A stretch of DNA of 36,933 nt, taken from positions 1-36,933 of the forward strand of contig JANPIC010000176.1 of NCBI GenBank assembly GCA_031424795.1, read 5' to 3'. Each line of letters starts with the position of its first letter. Within the stretch, counting starts at the first letter, position 1. The notes under the pieces are model-generated. The model saw nothing but the letters and a program-made list of their open reading frames with translations. It did no database searches and was not told the DNA's origin. Both the position numbers and the translations under genes were made by a program. Shown here one piece after another: positions 1 to 8,695 of this stretch. This DNA is from Aalborgiella sp031424795 (GTDB lineage: Bacteria; Pseudomonadota; Gammaproteobacteria; Burkholderiales; Burkholderiaceae_C).

Positions 1-953
1 GCATCTGCATACGCTCCCCACAAGGGAGAATTTATCATATGCACTGGTATGGTGCTGAATTGAAACAATCGCTGCGTAATACTATATACGGCAACCGAAG
101 CAGCGCCTAATGTGCTCGAAATAATCAAGCTGTCAGCTCCCCAACCCACCATAGTCCCGATTTGCAGTACAAAAAAGAGCCCGCCAGATTTAAACAGCAG
201 TTTGTATTCTTGTTTGATTTCAAAACCTATGCCTTTTAATGTGAATAAGTTTCTTTTTACCAACAATCCAAGCAATACGTAGCCGCCAAGAGATTGAACC
301 CCAAGCGAATATATTAGTAGCTGGGGGATGCTTGCGTTGTGGTTGGATGCCCACCACAAACATATAAGCGCTAGAAATGAACAAGCGGCTGAGGCTATAA
401 ACCCCTCAAACGTACGTTGCAAGCCCGAAAACAGCTTTTGCACGCCTGAGCCAAACAGATTAAAACCAAACAAGACGGCAAAGGTTTGCAAGGTTTGGTG
501 TATTTCTGGTTTTATGTTGGCGTCTTTTACTTTGATGAGTTGCTCAATGGGCAAGATAGCAGCTAAAAAGCTCAGCGCCAACCCCATGGCGACTGAAACA
601 ATAAACAAAAACCCCAGACTACCGCTAATGGTTTTTTTGAGTTTTTCTTCGTTGTCTTCTGCGGCAGCGTTAGCGGAGTGGTTGATGAGCGCATTGCCAA
701 TGCCTAAATCCAAAACCACCAGCATGGTGGTGAAGCTGGCGATTGTCATCCACACGCCGAAGCGTTCAGCGCCTAGGTAGGGTAGCGTCCACCTGATGCT
801 GAGCAGCATAACGGCCAAGGCCATGATTTTGCTGATGATATTGGCCATGAATGACCACAGTGCCAGGCGGTAGCGCTCTTGGCCACGGCCCGCTTCTGTG
901 CTGACGTCAAACGGCTTGAATCTTAAATACTTGATGAGTTTAAAAAGATTCAT
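1..953 (-). CDS. Wzx-like oligosaccharide flippase, N-terminal part (cut by window edge)
   Basis: This is a polytopic membrane protein of the MATE/MOP polysaccharide-flippase type. Such proteins move undecaprenyl-linked oligosaccharides across the inner membrane. About 317 codons are present, from an ATG at 953 reading leftwards with no stop before the window ends, so the C-terminal quarter or more is missing. The sequence shows a short basic cytosolic N-terminus (MNLFKLIKYLRFKPFD) and then repeated hydrophobic segments, including FGVWMTIASFTTMLVVLDLG near residues 65-85. It is the last visible gene of the minus-strand polysaccharide operon, 53 bases after fcl. The flippase assignment rests on overall character and context, not on a catalytic motif. 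A related exporter of another polymer is possible. It is notable because the same operon already encodes an ABC exporter. Confidence 0.75.
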   Translation of the reverse strand, partial: MNLFKLIKYLRFKPFDVSTEAGRGQERYRLALWSFMANIISKIMALAVMLLSIRWTLPYLGAERFGVWMTIASFTTMLVVLDLGIGNALINHSANAAAEDNEEKLKKTISGSLGFLFIVSVAMGLALSFLAAILPIEQLIKVKDANIKPEIHQTLQTFAVLFGFNLFGSGVQKLFSGLQRTFEGFIASAACSFLALICLWWASNHNASIPQLLIYSLGVQSLGGYVLLGLLVKRNLFTLKGIGFEIKQEYKLLFKSGGLFFVLQIGTMVGWGADSLIISSTLGAASVAVYSITQRLFQFSTIPVHMINSPLWGAYAD

Positions 954-1006
954 TTAACCGAACTGACTTTGCGATGCTGCCTGGCTTTTGCACGTGACGT
1001 TGAAAA

Positions 1007-1987
1007 TCAAGCACGTAGCTGGGCGTTGTTGTCTACAAAGTCTTGGCAGGCTACTTTTAAGCCGTCTTCTAAACTGACTTTGGCATGCCAGCCCAAGGAA
1101 TTGAGGCGGCTGCTGTCCATCAATTTGCGGGGTGAGCCGTCTGGCTTGCTGACATCAAATTCAATATTGCCTTGGTAGCCAACGGCGTTTGATACCAAAT
1201 GCGCCAGCTCGCCAATGGTGATGTCGTCGCCAAAGCCAACGTTAATGTGGCCTTGCATGGGCAAAGTTTGGGCTTGGAAGGTGGCAAGGTCCAAGTTCAT
1301 AACGTGCACGCTGGCAGCGGCCATGTCGTCTACATACAAAAACTCGCGCCGTGGCGTGCCGGTGCCCCAGATGGTGACGGTGGGAGCGGCGTTGACTTTG
1401 GCTTCATAAAAGCGGCGGATCAAAGCAGGGATAACATGCGAGTTTTCGGGGTGGTAGTTGTCACCCGGGCCATACAGGTTGGTGGGCATGACGCTGCGGT
1501 AGTCGGTGCCATGGCTTTGACCATACTGGCGGTTGTAGCTTTCGCACAGTTTGATGCCGGCTATTTTGGCGACGGCATAGGGTTCGTTGGTTGGCTCTAG
1601 CATGCCGGTGAGCAGGGCGGACTCGGTCATTGGCTGGCTGGCGTGCTTGGGGTAGATGCAGCTGGAACCTAAAAACATGAGCTTTTTAACACCTGCGCGC
1701 CAAGCTTCGTGGATGACGTTGGCTTGCACCATGAGGTTGTCGTAAATAAACTCGGCCGGGTAGGTGTTGTTGGCATGGATGCCGCCTACTTTTGCTGCGG
1801 CTAGGTAGACTTGGTCAGGCTTTTCGGTTTCGAAAAAATGGCGCACGTTGGCTTGGTCGGTCAAATCAAGCTCTTTGTGGGTGCGTGACACGATGTGAGT
1901 CTGGCCTTGCTGTTGCAAGCAACGCACGATGGCTGAACCGACCATGCCGTTGTGGCCAGCGACATAAATTTTAGGTTGTGAGTTCAT
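1007..1987 (-). CDS. fcl: GDP-L-fucose synthase (GDP-4-keto-6-deoxymannose epimerase/reductase)
   Basis: This enzyme converts GDP-4-keto-6-deoxy-D-mannose to GDP-L-fucose with NADPH in the cytoplasm. At 326 residues it is close to the family's usual ~320. It is an extended short-chain dehydrogenase with the Rossmann loop GHNGMVG at 11-17, the serine pair in LGSSCIYP (S108/S109) and the catalytic Y137-x3-K141 in PYAVAKIAG. The start is an ATG at 1987 that overlaps the end of the upstream glycosyltransferase gene by 17 bases, implying translational coupling. The enzyme needs the product of Gmd (GDP-mannose 4,6-dehydratase). Gmd is not in this window, whereas ManC, which supplies GDP-mannose, is. 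Family assignment is secure. That the final sugar is L-fucose is inferred. Confidence 0.95.
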   Translation of the reverse strand: MNSQPKIYVAGHNGMVGSAIVRCLQQQGQTHIVSRTHKELDLTDQANVRHFFETEKPDQVYLAAAKVGGIHANNTYPAEFIYDNLMVQANVIHEAWRAGVKKLMFLGSSCIYPKHASQPMTESALLTGMLEPTNEPYAVAKIAGIKLCESYNRQYGQSHGTDYRSVMPTNLYGPGDNYHPENSHVIPALIRRFYEAKVNAAPTVTIWGTGTPRREFLYVDDMAAASVHVMNLDLATFQAQTLPMQGHINVGFGDDITIGELAHLVSNAVGYQGNIEFDVSKPDGSPRKLMDSSRLNSLGWHAKVSLEDGLKVACQDFVDNNAQLRA

Positions 1988-3122
1988 TTTTTAGAGCTTC
2001 TCCACACATGTTTTTATAAACGCGTGCATAGTGCTGGCTTATTTTTTCAATAGGGTATTTTAACTTAACGATATTCATATTGGCTTCACCCAATGAGCTG
2101 CGGGTTGCTGCATCCAGCTTGCACATGGTTAGCAAGGCTTGTGCCAGCGCTGGGGGTTGTTGGATGGGGACGACGAAGTTGCTATTGCTCAAAATCTCAG
2201 TAGCATCGCCCGCTTGCGTAGCAACACAAGGCAGGCCAAATGCCATGGCTTCTACCAAGACGTTGGGAAAGGCTTCGTTGCTTGAGGATAGGCAAAAAAC
2301 ATCCATCGCACCGAGATAGTACGGCACATTGTCTTGCTGGCCAACCAAGATAAATTTATCCGTCAAACCAGCTTGCACTATCCAAGCGTGCAGGGTGGCG
2401 TTTTGCCAGTCATTATTACGTCCGACCATCAAGAATTTAGCTGCAGGGCACTTGGCGGCTACCAGTGCGGCTGCGGCGATGAAGGTTTTAAAATCCTTCA
2501 AAGCGTCGAACCGACCGACCACACCGACGATGATGTCTGCCTCGGTGACTCCCAGCGCTGACCGAGCTGCGGCTCTGGCAACATCATTTTTTAAAAGCTG
2601 AGAAAAATCGTAGCCATTAGGGATAACGGTTATCTTGTCTAAAGGGTAGCCCATCTCTAGATGTGTGTTTTTAGCCGTGTGCGCGCAGCAGATGATACGT
2701 GATGGAATAACGTGAGAACTGATAGCGCATAGGCGAATGAGCCAAAAAGGGATACTGAATGGGTTGGTTGGAATGAGGTTTGACCGGAGATTCCAAACTA
2801 CGGGATAGCGCCCTGCCAGCCATGCTGCAATACCGCCCAGTAAATCGGCATGGTACATCCACGTTTGCACGATGGCAGGGTTGAACTGTCGGATCAATTG
2901 AATCAAACGCTTCAGGCCAAGCGGGACGTGCCAAAAAGATGACATATTGAGCGAATTCACTTGTATGCCGCGTGCTTGCAATGCGTTGCCAATCTCGCCT
3001 AAAGTTGTCAGCGATATAACAACATTCTTTTTAGCAGAAGCTGGATCATGCTCAACCATGCGTTTGAGCATCATTTCTGCCCCGCCCACGTTGAGGCCAA
3101 CAATGATGTGCAGCACCTTCAT
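1971..3122 (-). CDS. GT4-family glycosyltransferase
   Basis: This is a retaining, GT-B fold glycosyltransferase of family 4, presumably adding one sugar to the growing surface polysaccharide at the cytoplasmic face of the inner membrane. The 383-residue length is typical. The N-terminal domain opens with KVLHIIVGLNVGGAE, containing the glycine-rich acceptor-side loop (GGAE at 13-16). The C-terminal donor domain shows VGVVGRFDALKD (R204 and K209 in the usual phosphate-binding positions) and the EX7E motif from E283 to E291 in EAFPNVLVE. It lies 7 bases after the epimerase gene and overlaps fcl, so it belongs to the same transcript. Donor and linkage cannot be read from the sequence. A GDP-fucose or UDP-GalNAcA donor would fit the neighbouring sugar-nucleotide genes. 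Confidence 0.9.
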   Translation of the reverse strand: MKVLHIIVGLNVGGAEMMLKRMVEHDPASAKKNVVISLTTLGEIGNALQARGIQVNSLNMSSFWHVPLGLKRLIQLIRQFNPAIVQTWMYHADLLGGIAAWLAGRYPVVWNLRSNLIPTNPFSIPFWLIRLCAISSHVIPSRIICCAHTAKNTHLEMGYPLDKITVIPNGYDFSQLLKNDVARAAARSALGVTEADIIVGVVGRFDALKDFKTFIAAAALVAAKCPAAKFLMVGRNNDWQNATLHAWIVQAGLTDKFILVGQQDNVPYYLGAMDVFCLSSSNEAFPNVLVEAMAFGLPCVATQAGDATEILSNSNFVVPIQQPPALAQALLTMCKLDAATRSSLGEANMNIVKLKYPIEKISQHYARVYKNMCGEALKNELTT

Positions 3123-3129
3123 GCAAGCA

Positions 3130-4161
3130 CTATGCTTGGTCTACGTACCAAACCATGGCCGTTTGTAAACCCGCTTGAATACGGTGCGTAGGCTGATATT
3201 GCAACAGTGTTGACGCTTTGCTGATGTCTGCCAAGCTGTGCTGCACGTCGCCAGCCCTGAAATCGCGGTATTGCGCTGGCAATGCGTAGCTGATGCTCAA
3301 ATCCGACAATGCTTGTTTGATACTGGCAAACAAGTTGTTCAACGTGGTGCGGTCGCCCACAGCTACGTTATAGACTTGGTTTTTGGCTTCAGGTGTAGGG
3401 GTTGTGGCAGCCAAAATATTGGCTTGCACAGCGTTATCAACATAGCAAAAGTCGCGGCTGGTTTCACCATCACCATTGATAAAGATGTCTTCGCCCTGAA
3501 TCATGGAGCCCGCCCATTTGGGAATGACAGCAGCATAAGCACCGTTGGGATTTTGACGACGGCCAAAGACGTTGAAATAGCGCAGACCAATGGTTTGGAA
3601 ACCATAGGTTTTGGCAAACACATCCGCATACAGCTCATTCACCACTTTGGTTACCGCATAGGGGCTGAGTGGCTTGCCAATGGTGTGCTCGACTTTTGGC
3701 AATGCGGGGTGGTCGCCATAGGTGCTGCTGCTGGCGGCATAGGTGAAGCTGCTGACGTTAGCATCACGTGCCGCGACCAGCATGTTTAAAAAGCCCGAGA
3801 TATTGGTGTCATTGGTCGCAATAGGGTCGTTGATGCTGCGGGGCACGCTACCTAACGCGGCTTGCTGCAAGACATAGTCCACGCCAGCGCATGCTTGCTG
3901 ACAATCAGCGAGTTTACGAATATCGCCTTCAATGAATCTGAAATTTTTCCATTGGTCTGAAGTAACCAAGGTTTGAACCTCATCTAAATTTTTTTGAAAC
4001 CCCGTGGCGAAATTATCCAAACCTACAACGCGTTGGTTGAGCTTGAGCAAGGTTTCTAATAAATTGCTGCCAATAAAACCCGCAACCCCTGTAACGAGCC
4101 AAGTTTTTGGCTGCAAAAGTAGCTGCTCTTTAACGGTATCGTAAGCTGTGGTCATATTCAT
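3130..4161 (-). CDS. tviC: UDP-N-acetylglucosamine 4-epimerase, WbpP/TviC type
   Basis: This is an NAD-dependent extended SDR that interconverts UDP-GlcNAc/UDP-GalNAc or their uronic acid forms. The 343-residue protein has the characteristic N-terminal extension before the Rossmann motif GVAGFIG (25-31), the ASSSTYGDHP segment (S144-S146) and the catalytic Y168-x3-K172. The run GSVPRSINDP and the NVFGRRQNPNGAYAAVIPKW block are hallmarks of the WbpP/TviC branch, as opposed to GalE. It sits 6 bases downstream of the 6-dehydrogenase. This pairing is known from Pseudomonas aeruginosa O6 (WbpO/WbpP) and the Vi capsule (TviB/TviC), where it makes UDP-N-acetyl-galactosaminuronic acid. Subfamily assignment is strong. 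The exact order of oxidation and epimerisation is not visible in the sequence. Confidence 0.93.
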   Translation of the reverse strand: MNMTTAYDTVKEQLLLQPKTWLVTGVAGFIGSNLLETLLKLNQRVVGLDNFATGFQKNLDEVQTLVTSDQWKNFRFIEGDIRKLADCQQACAGVDYVLQQAALGSVPRSINDPIATNDTNISGFLNMLVAARDANVSSFTYAASSSTYGDHPALPKVEHTIGKPLSPYAVTKVVNELYADVFAKTYGFQTIGLRYFNVFGRRQNPNGAYAAVIPKWAGSMIQGEDIFINGDGETSRDFCYVDNAVQANILAATTPTPEAKNQVYNVAVGDRTTLNNLFASIKQALSDLSISYALPAQYRDFRAGDVQHSLADISKASTLLQYQPTHRIQAGLQTAMVWYVDQA

Positions 4162-4167
4162 AAAAAA

Positions 4168-5445
4168 TCACAAACGCAAATCGCTGGCAGCTGCGGGCAA
4201 GACATATTTCAAATCAAACAAGACGTGCACTGGTTTACCCAAGGCTCGCAAAGCGCCTGCGCCCATGGCTTTGAATTGGTCGTGCGCGACAGCGATGATG
4301 ATGGCGTCGTAACTAGCAGGCACAAGCGCTGTGACAGGGGTTATGCCATATTCGTGCTGAGCCTCTTCACCGGAGACCCAAGGGTCATAAACATCGGCCT
4401 GAACATCGTACTCGGCCAGTTCGTGCACGATGTCGACAATGCGGGTGTTGCGCAAGTCTGGGCAATTTTCTTTAAATGCCAAACCCATCACCAAGACACG
4501 AGCGCCCTGCACTTGAATACGGCGCTGTGTCATGGCTTTGACAAGCTGGGTCACAACATAGGCACCCATGCTGTCGTTCAGACGACGACCTGCCAATATG
4601 ATTTCGGGGTGATAACCAATAGATTGCGCTTTGTGCGTGAGGTAATACGGGTCGACACCAATGCAGTGTCCCCCCACCAGACCTGGGCGGAAAGGAAGAA
4701 AATTCCACTTGGTGCCGGCGGCTTGCAGTACGGCTTCGGTATCAATGCCGAGCTTATTGAAGATAAGTGCTAGCTCGTTGATCAACGCGATATTGACATC
4801 ACGCTGCGTGTTTTCAATGACTTTGGCGGCTTCTGCGACTTTGATGCTGGGGGCTTTGTGGGTGCCAGCGGTGACGATTTCGTTGTACAACGCATCTACC
4901 AAATCAGCCACTTCAGGCGTTGAACCGGAGGTGACTTTTTTGATGGTGGTGACACGGTGCGTTTTGTCACCAGGGTTGATGCGCTCAGGGCTGTAGCCTG
5001 CAAAAAAATCTTGGTTGAATACGAGGCCTGAAGTTTTTTCTAGCACAGGCACACACTCCTCTTCCGTTGCGCCCGGGTAAACTGTGGATTCGTAAATAAC
5101 AATGTCGCCTTTTTTCAACACCTTGCCAATGGTTTCGCTGGCTTTGATGAGCGGTGTGAGATCAGGGCGCTTGTGTGCATCTATCGGCGTGGGGACAGTG
5201 ACGATGAAGATGTCACACGCTTTGAGCGACTGTGCATCTGTCGTGAAACTGAGCTGAGTCGCTTGCTGCAGCTCTGAAGGCTCAACTTCTAAGGTGTGGT
5301 CTTGCCCAGATTGCAACTCAGCCACACGTTTGGCATTGATGTCAAAGCCGACAACAGCTCTTTTTTTTCCAAACTCAACTGCCAGCGGCAAGCCTACATA
5401 GCCTAAACCAATGATGGCGAGTTTGCGATTTTTTAAATTTTGCAT
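4168..5445 (-). CDS. tviB: UDP-N-acetyl-hexosamine 6-dehydrogenase, TviB/WbpO type
   Basis: This is a cytoplasmic NAD-dependent enzyme that oxidises C6 of a UDP-HexNAc twice to give the uronic acid. The 425-residue length fits the UDP-glucose/GDP-mannose dehydrogenase family. The N-terminal Rossmann domain carries GLGYVGLP (13-20). The segment IYESTVYPGATEE is typical of the nucleotide-sugar dehydrogenases. The catalytic cysteine is C261 in GGHCIGVDPYYL, and the C-terminal UDP-binding domain begins around residue 310. The ATG at 5445 lies 8 bases after the methyltransferase stop. With the adjacent epimerase it should supply UDP-GalNAcA, so the polymer is predicted to be acidic. The TviB/WbpO branch was chosen over WecC from overall resemblance and from the TviC partner. 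Confidence 0.93.
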   Translation of the reverse strand: MQNLKNRKLAIIGLGYVGLPLAVEFGKKRAVVGFDINAKRVAELQSGQDHTLEVEPSELQQATQLSFTTDAQSLKACDIFIVTVPTPIDAHKRPDLTPLIKASETIGKVLKKGDIVIYESTVYPGATEEECVPVLEKTSGLVFNQDFFAGYSPERINPGDKTHRVTTIKKVTSGSTPEVADLVDALYNEIVTAGTHKAPSIKVAEAAKVIENTQRDVNIALINELALIFNKLGIDTEAVLQAAGTKWNFLPFRPGLVGGHCIGVDPYYLTHKAQSIGYHPEIILAGRRLNDSMGAYVVTQLVKAMTQRRIQVQGARVLVMGLAFKENCPDLRNTRIVDIVHELAEYDVQADVYDPWVSGEEAQHEYGITPVTALVPASYDAIIIAVAHDQFKAMGAGALRALGKPVHVLFDLKYVLPAAASDLRL

Positions 5446-5453
5446 AGTACGAT

Positions 5454-7292
5454 TTATGACAAAAGCGATTTGATTTTGTGCGATATTGCTCGCACCGGCC
5501 TCATCACTTTCCAGCTAGCAGAGTTTTGTAAATCTGCAATGCGTTGGTTTAACTGGGCAATCTGCAAATCACGATCAGCAACCATCTGGCTCAACGACAT
5601 CATTGGCAGTAAACGATTTTTTTGCGCATTGAAAAATGTCTTCGCATCGATGCCACTTACTGCGAGTTGTATATTTTCTTCTAGCGCTTGAAAGCGATCA
5701 AAATCTGCTTTCTGCACGCTCAGCCCAACTGCTTTGAATGCTTTTCCAATGAATTGGTAAACCGTCAAACTTTCACCTGTGGCAGGGCGACCAAATCGAG
5801 TAATGGCGTCGCACAGAAACACCAGTGATCTAAACACCAAATGATTGACTTCTACTGAGGATGTTAACTGCCATTCTTTGTCTATAAATGAGTGTTTGCC
5901 TTGGGCATCAACCATGATGTTTTGCGGCATGCAGTCGATGTATTGCCCAGGTACGGCAGCGCCTGTCGTTGCGAGATCAACGTTGAAGCCATCGGTTTTT
6001 GCCACAGCGATCAATACCGCTAAGTATCGGTTGAGGAACTGACCAACTTGCTCAAAAGTCCAACCGTCTTTGGTAACGATATTGATGAATTCTTGTGACA
6101 GGGGTTTGCCTGAAACATACTTATCCGTTTCAGGACATACAAATTTGACTACCGCGTTTGGTGAAATTTTGCTGTCTACGCTTGTTGCATTTACCGTCCC
6201 CAAACGCCGATAGCTAACAGATACTTCCTCATCTTCACCAGAAAAAATAGTTTCTTTGCAAAATTCTGCAAAACGGGTCGTTGAATAATGGTAAGCCAAG
6301 TCACCCGCCGGTAACAAGACTTGCTGAGTAGGTGAGGCAATGATTAAAAATGAATTGGATGTTTCTAGACCCAAATCATTCGCAAACACAACTGGCCAAG
6401 CCAACTCTAATGAAAAATTGCAGATTTCAGGAAGCTGTGGGTCACGCCTGACGCTTTGACATGCAAAAGCAGAAGCATCGAAATGAGGATGTGCAAAACC
6501 TGCTTCTGTGACGATGGATGATGGAAGCTTGTAATCTGGGAATGGTGCCAAAAAATTAGAAGCGTCAAAACCGGCTTGTTGCAAAAGCTTGGTCAAGACT
6601 GGGCGGCCAAAGGTTTGCGCTTGATCTTTGCCATAACGGCCTTCAATACCCACCATGGGCTTGCCAAAATGGTCTTCAGGCGCACCTGCAAAATATTTCA
6701 AACCCAATTGGTTTTCAATCGCGATGATGAGCTTGCCATCAGGCTTGAGCAGTTGCCGGACGCGCTGTAGCATGATCAAGGCGGGGTTGTCACCTGGGGT
6801 AAAGAGATTGGCATATTCCAGCACGCCGATGAGGGTGATAACATCGAATTGATGATCGCATTTGAACTGGTCAAACTTCTCGGCCAGCACGGTGATGTTG
6901 TCTAAATCACGCGTGCGAGAGCGTGCAATGGAGGCGCGGCGCGGACTACCTTCAAGAGACAATACCTGAGCACCACATTCTCCCAAATAACGCGAAATTG
7001 CGCCGCAACCAGCGCCAATTTCTAATACATGTGCACCCTTCAGCGTTTGCTCAAACGGACGCATGATGTTGGCGCGAGCGCTGGTTAAGTGATACTGTGA
7101 CGGCCAATCGGTGCAGTGCTGGCGCAGCTCGGTTGACAATGTGGAAATATCAGTTGCATTTTTAATGATATTGAAAATGCGCGTTTCGATTTCATCACCG
7201 TCGTTGTAGGCAATACCTTTGTAGCTGGGGTTTAACCACACATTGGTAGTGTCGTCTAATGCGTAGCCGGCATGTTGAAGAAGTGTTTTCAT
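5454..7292 (-). CDS. SAM-dependent methyltransferase with kinase-like domain and C-terminal coiled coil (possible chain terminator)
   Basis: This 612-residue protein has at least three parts. Residues ~60-245 form a class I methyltransferase with motif I VLEIGAGCGAISRYL (89-103), an acidic ribose-binding E114 in LSLEGSP, and LLKPDGKLIIAIEN. Residues ~295-535 contain D453-x4-N458 in YIDCMPQNIMVD and D471 in FIDKEW, the catalytic-loop and metal-binding pattern of APH/protein-kinase-like C-lobes. Residues ~565-612 read as a short heptad region ending in basic SWKVMRPVRAISHK, a tail common in polysaccharide-assembly proteins. The ATG overlaps the wzt stop as ATGA. This layout and position resemble WbdD, which methylates and phosphorylates the non-reducing end of ABC-exported O antigens. 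The methyltransferase is clear. Kinase activity and the terminator role are inferred. Confidence 0.85.
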   Translation of the reverse strand: MKTLLQHAGYALDDTTNVWLNPSYKGIAYNDGDEIETRIFNIIKNATDISTLSTELRQHCTDWPSQYHLTSARANIMRPFEQTLKGAHVLEIGAGCGAISRYLGECGAQVLSLEGSPRRASIARSRTRDLDNITVLAEKFDQFKCDHQFDVITLIGVLEYANLFTPGDNPALIMLQRVRQLLKPDGKLIIAIENQLGLKYFAGAPEDHFGKPMVGIEGRYGKDQAQTFGRPVLTKLLQQAGFDASNFLAPFPDYKLPSSIVTEAGFAHPHFDASAFACQSVRRDPQLPEICNFSLELAWPVVFANDLGLETSNSFLIIASPTQQVLLPAGDLAYHYSTTRFAEFCKETIFSGEDEEVSVSYRRLGTVNATSVDSKISPNAVVKFVCPETDKYVSGKPLSQEFINIVTKDGWTFEQVGQFLNRYLAVLIAVAKTDGFNVDLATTGAAVPGQYIDCMPQNIMVDAQGKHSFIDKEWQLTSSVEVNHLVFRSLVFLCDAITRFGRPATGESLTVYQFIGKAFKAVGLSVQKADFDRFQALEENIQLAVSGIDAKTFFNAQKNRLLPMMSLSQMVADRDLQIAQLNQRIADLQNSASWKVMRPVRAISHKIKSLLS

Positions 7293-8644
7293 GAGCTTAT
7301 TTTTTTTGCTTGCATGGTAAAGCCCAAGTTTGCGAGTCCGAAAAATTGATCGTTTGGACGGACTTGCAAGTGTATTGAGTCATACCGTCTGTCATGCGGG
7401 ATGACTTCTTCACCGTGTTTGCTGGCTAAACCTAGAGATATGAAGTAATCGCCAGCAGCCAAATTGCACTTGAATTCTGTAACGACCTGTATGACTGAGC
7501 CTATGCTACCGGCCTCGCCAAAGTCTTTACAGCCTAGGGTTTCGGTATTTGCACCATACACAGTGACACCTTCTTTGGTTTTGATGGTGATGCCTAGTAT
7601 GGGGCGATGAAAGTCTTTGAGCAATTTAACGGAAACAGCTAATGTGATGTTTTGACCAGTACTGAAAGCCGATGGATATGCCTCATGGTCTGCAGATAAA
7701 AAATAATCAAGAATTGATGCCGTACCGTCTCCCCAGCGGTATTCATGCGAGTTATAGCCTGGTCGCGACGAAAAACTATCGTTTGTGACACTCAATTCGT
7801 AGTCATCTGGTTTTGAAGTCAATTCAATAATTTTTTCGACATCAGTGCCTGCAGCTTCAGTTGTTGCAATGGCTGCTTTTTCTTTGCCAAACAGCAAATC
7901 TAAATACCGGTTGACGACGTCTTTGGGCTTACCCGCCTCGAGCTGTACACCTTTGCTCAGCAATATGGCCTGCGTACAGTGTGAGACGATTTGCTCACTG
8001 GAATGAGTGACGAGCAAGATACAAGTGCCGTTTTCTTTGAGTTGGCGCAATCTGTCAAAGCATTTGGCTTGAAATTTGGCATCACCCACAGACAAGGCTT
8101 CGTCGACAATAAAAATATCTGGATCGATTTGTGATTGCACAGCAAACGCCAAGCGTACACTCATCCCGCTGGAATAGGTTTTGATGGGTTGGTCGATAAA
8201 TTCACCAATGTCTGCAAAAGCGGCGATGGCATCAAACTTGGCATCAATTTCTTCAATGCTCAAGCCAAGCACGGTCGCGTTTAAGTAAACGTTTTCTCGC
8301 CCCGTAAACTCAGGGTTAAAACCTGCACCCAATTCGAGTAATGCAGCCACGCGGCCATGCGTTTGCACCGTACCTGTTGTCGGCGTCAAGGTGCCGCAAA
8401 TCATTTGAAGCAAGGTTGATTTGCCCGATCCATTGCTGCCAATGATGCCAATAGTTTCGCCACGCCTGACTTCAAAGGAAATGTCTTTCAAAGCCCAAAA
8501 TTCGCGGTAATAGCTAACCGTTTTTTTACCTAATAATTTCCTTAACCTAGGCAAGATGAACTGCTTGAGTCTATTGCCTGGTGTGCTATAAATTTCATAA
8601 CACTTACTCAGATTTTTAACACTGATGGCGACGTTGTTACTCAT
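7289..8644 (-). CDS. ABC transporter ATPase for O-antigen/polysaccharide export, with C-terminal carbohydrate-binding domain (Wzt-like)
   Basis: This is the ATPase that powers export of a finished, lipid-linked polysaccharide across the inner membrane together with the permease encoded just upstream. Residues ~1-245 are the nucleotide-binding domain: Walker A GSNGSGKST (69-77), signature YSSGM (157-161), Walker B IFIVDE (177-182) and switch histidine H214. Residues ~295-450 form a separate beta-rich domain (YRWGDGTASILDYFL onward, ending FFGLANLGFTM) like the Wzt C-terminal carbohydrate-binding module, which recognises the modified chain end. The ATG at 8644, giving 450 residues, was chosen because MSNNVAISVKNLSKCYEIY matches Wzt N-termini. 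An in-frame GTG at 8692 would add 16 cysteine-rich residues that do not. Its stop overlaps the methyltransferase start by 4 bases. Confidence 0.93.
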   Translation of the reverse strand: MSNNVAISVKNLSKCYEIYSTPGNRLKQFILPRLRKLLGKKTVSYYREFWALKDISFEVRRGETIGIIGSNGSGKSTLLQMICGTLTPTTGTVQTHGRVAALLELGAGFNPEFTGRENVYLNATVLGLSIEEIDAKFDAIAAFADIGEFIDQPIKTYSSGMSVRLAFAVQSQIDPDIFIVDEALSVGDAKFQAKCFDRLRQLKENGTCILLVTHSSEQIVSHCTQAILLSKGVQLEAGKPKDVVNRYLDLLFGKEKAAIATTEAAGTDVEKIIELTSKPDDYELSVTNDSFSSRPGYNSHEYRWGDGTASILDYFLSADHEAYPSAFSTGQNITLAVSVKLLKDFHRPILGITIKTKEGVTVYGANTETLGCKDFGEAGSIGSVIQVVTEFKCNLAAGDYFISLGLASKHGEEVIPHDRRYDSIHLQVRPNDQFFGLANLGFTMQAKKISS

Positions 8645-8695
8645 TTTGAAAGCAACGCATATTGGACGGAGACAACGGCAGCACCGGCACACAAC

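Noticed and set aside
328..780. Long plus-strand open frame opposite the flippase gene.
   Set aside because: The minus strand encodes a continuous membrane protein with a proper start at 953. The plus-strand frame is its shadow and has no recognisable features.
3238..3789. 183-codon plus-strand frame opposite tviC.
   Set aside because: The minus-strand tviC frame has all catalytic motifs. The opposite frame is a by-product of codon bias.
8645..8692. Upstream GTG start adding MCRCCRCLRPICVAFK to the Wzt-like ATPase.
   Set aside because: Wzt proteins begin at the MSNNVAISVKNLSKCY equivalent. The 16 extra residues are cysteine-rich and unlike the family.
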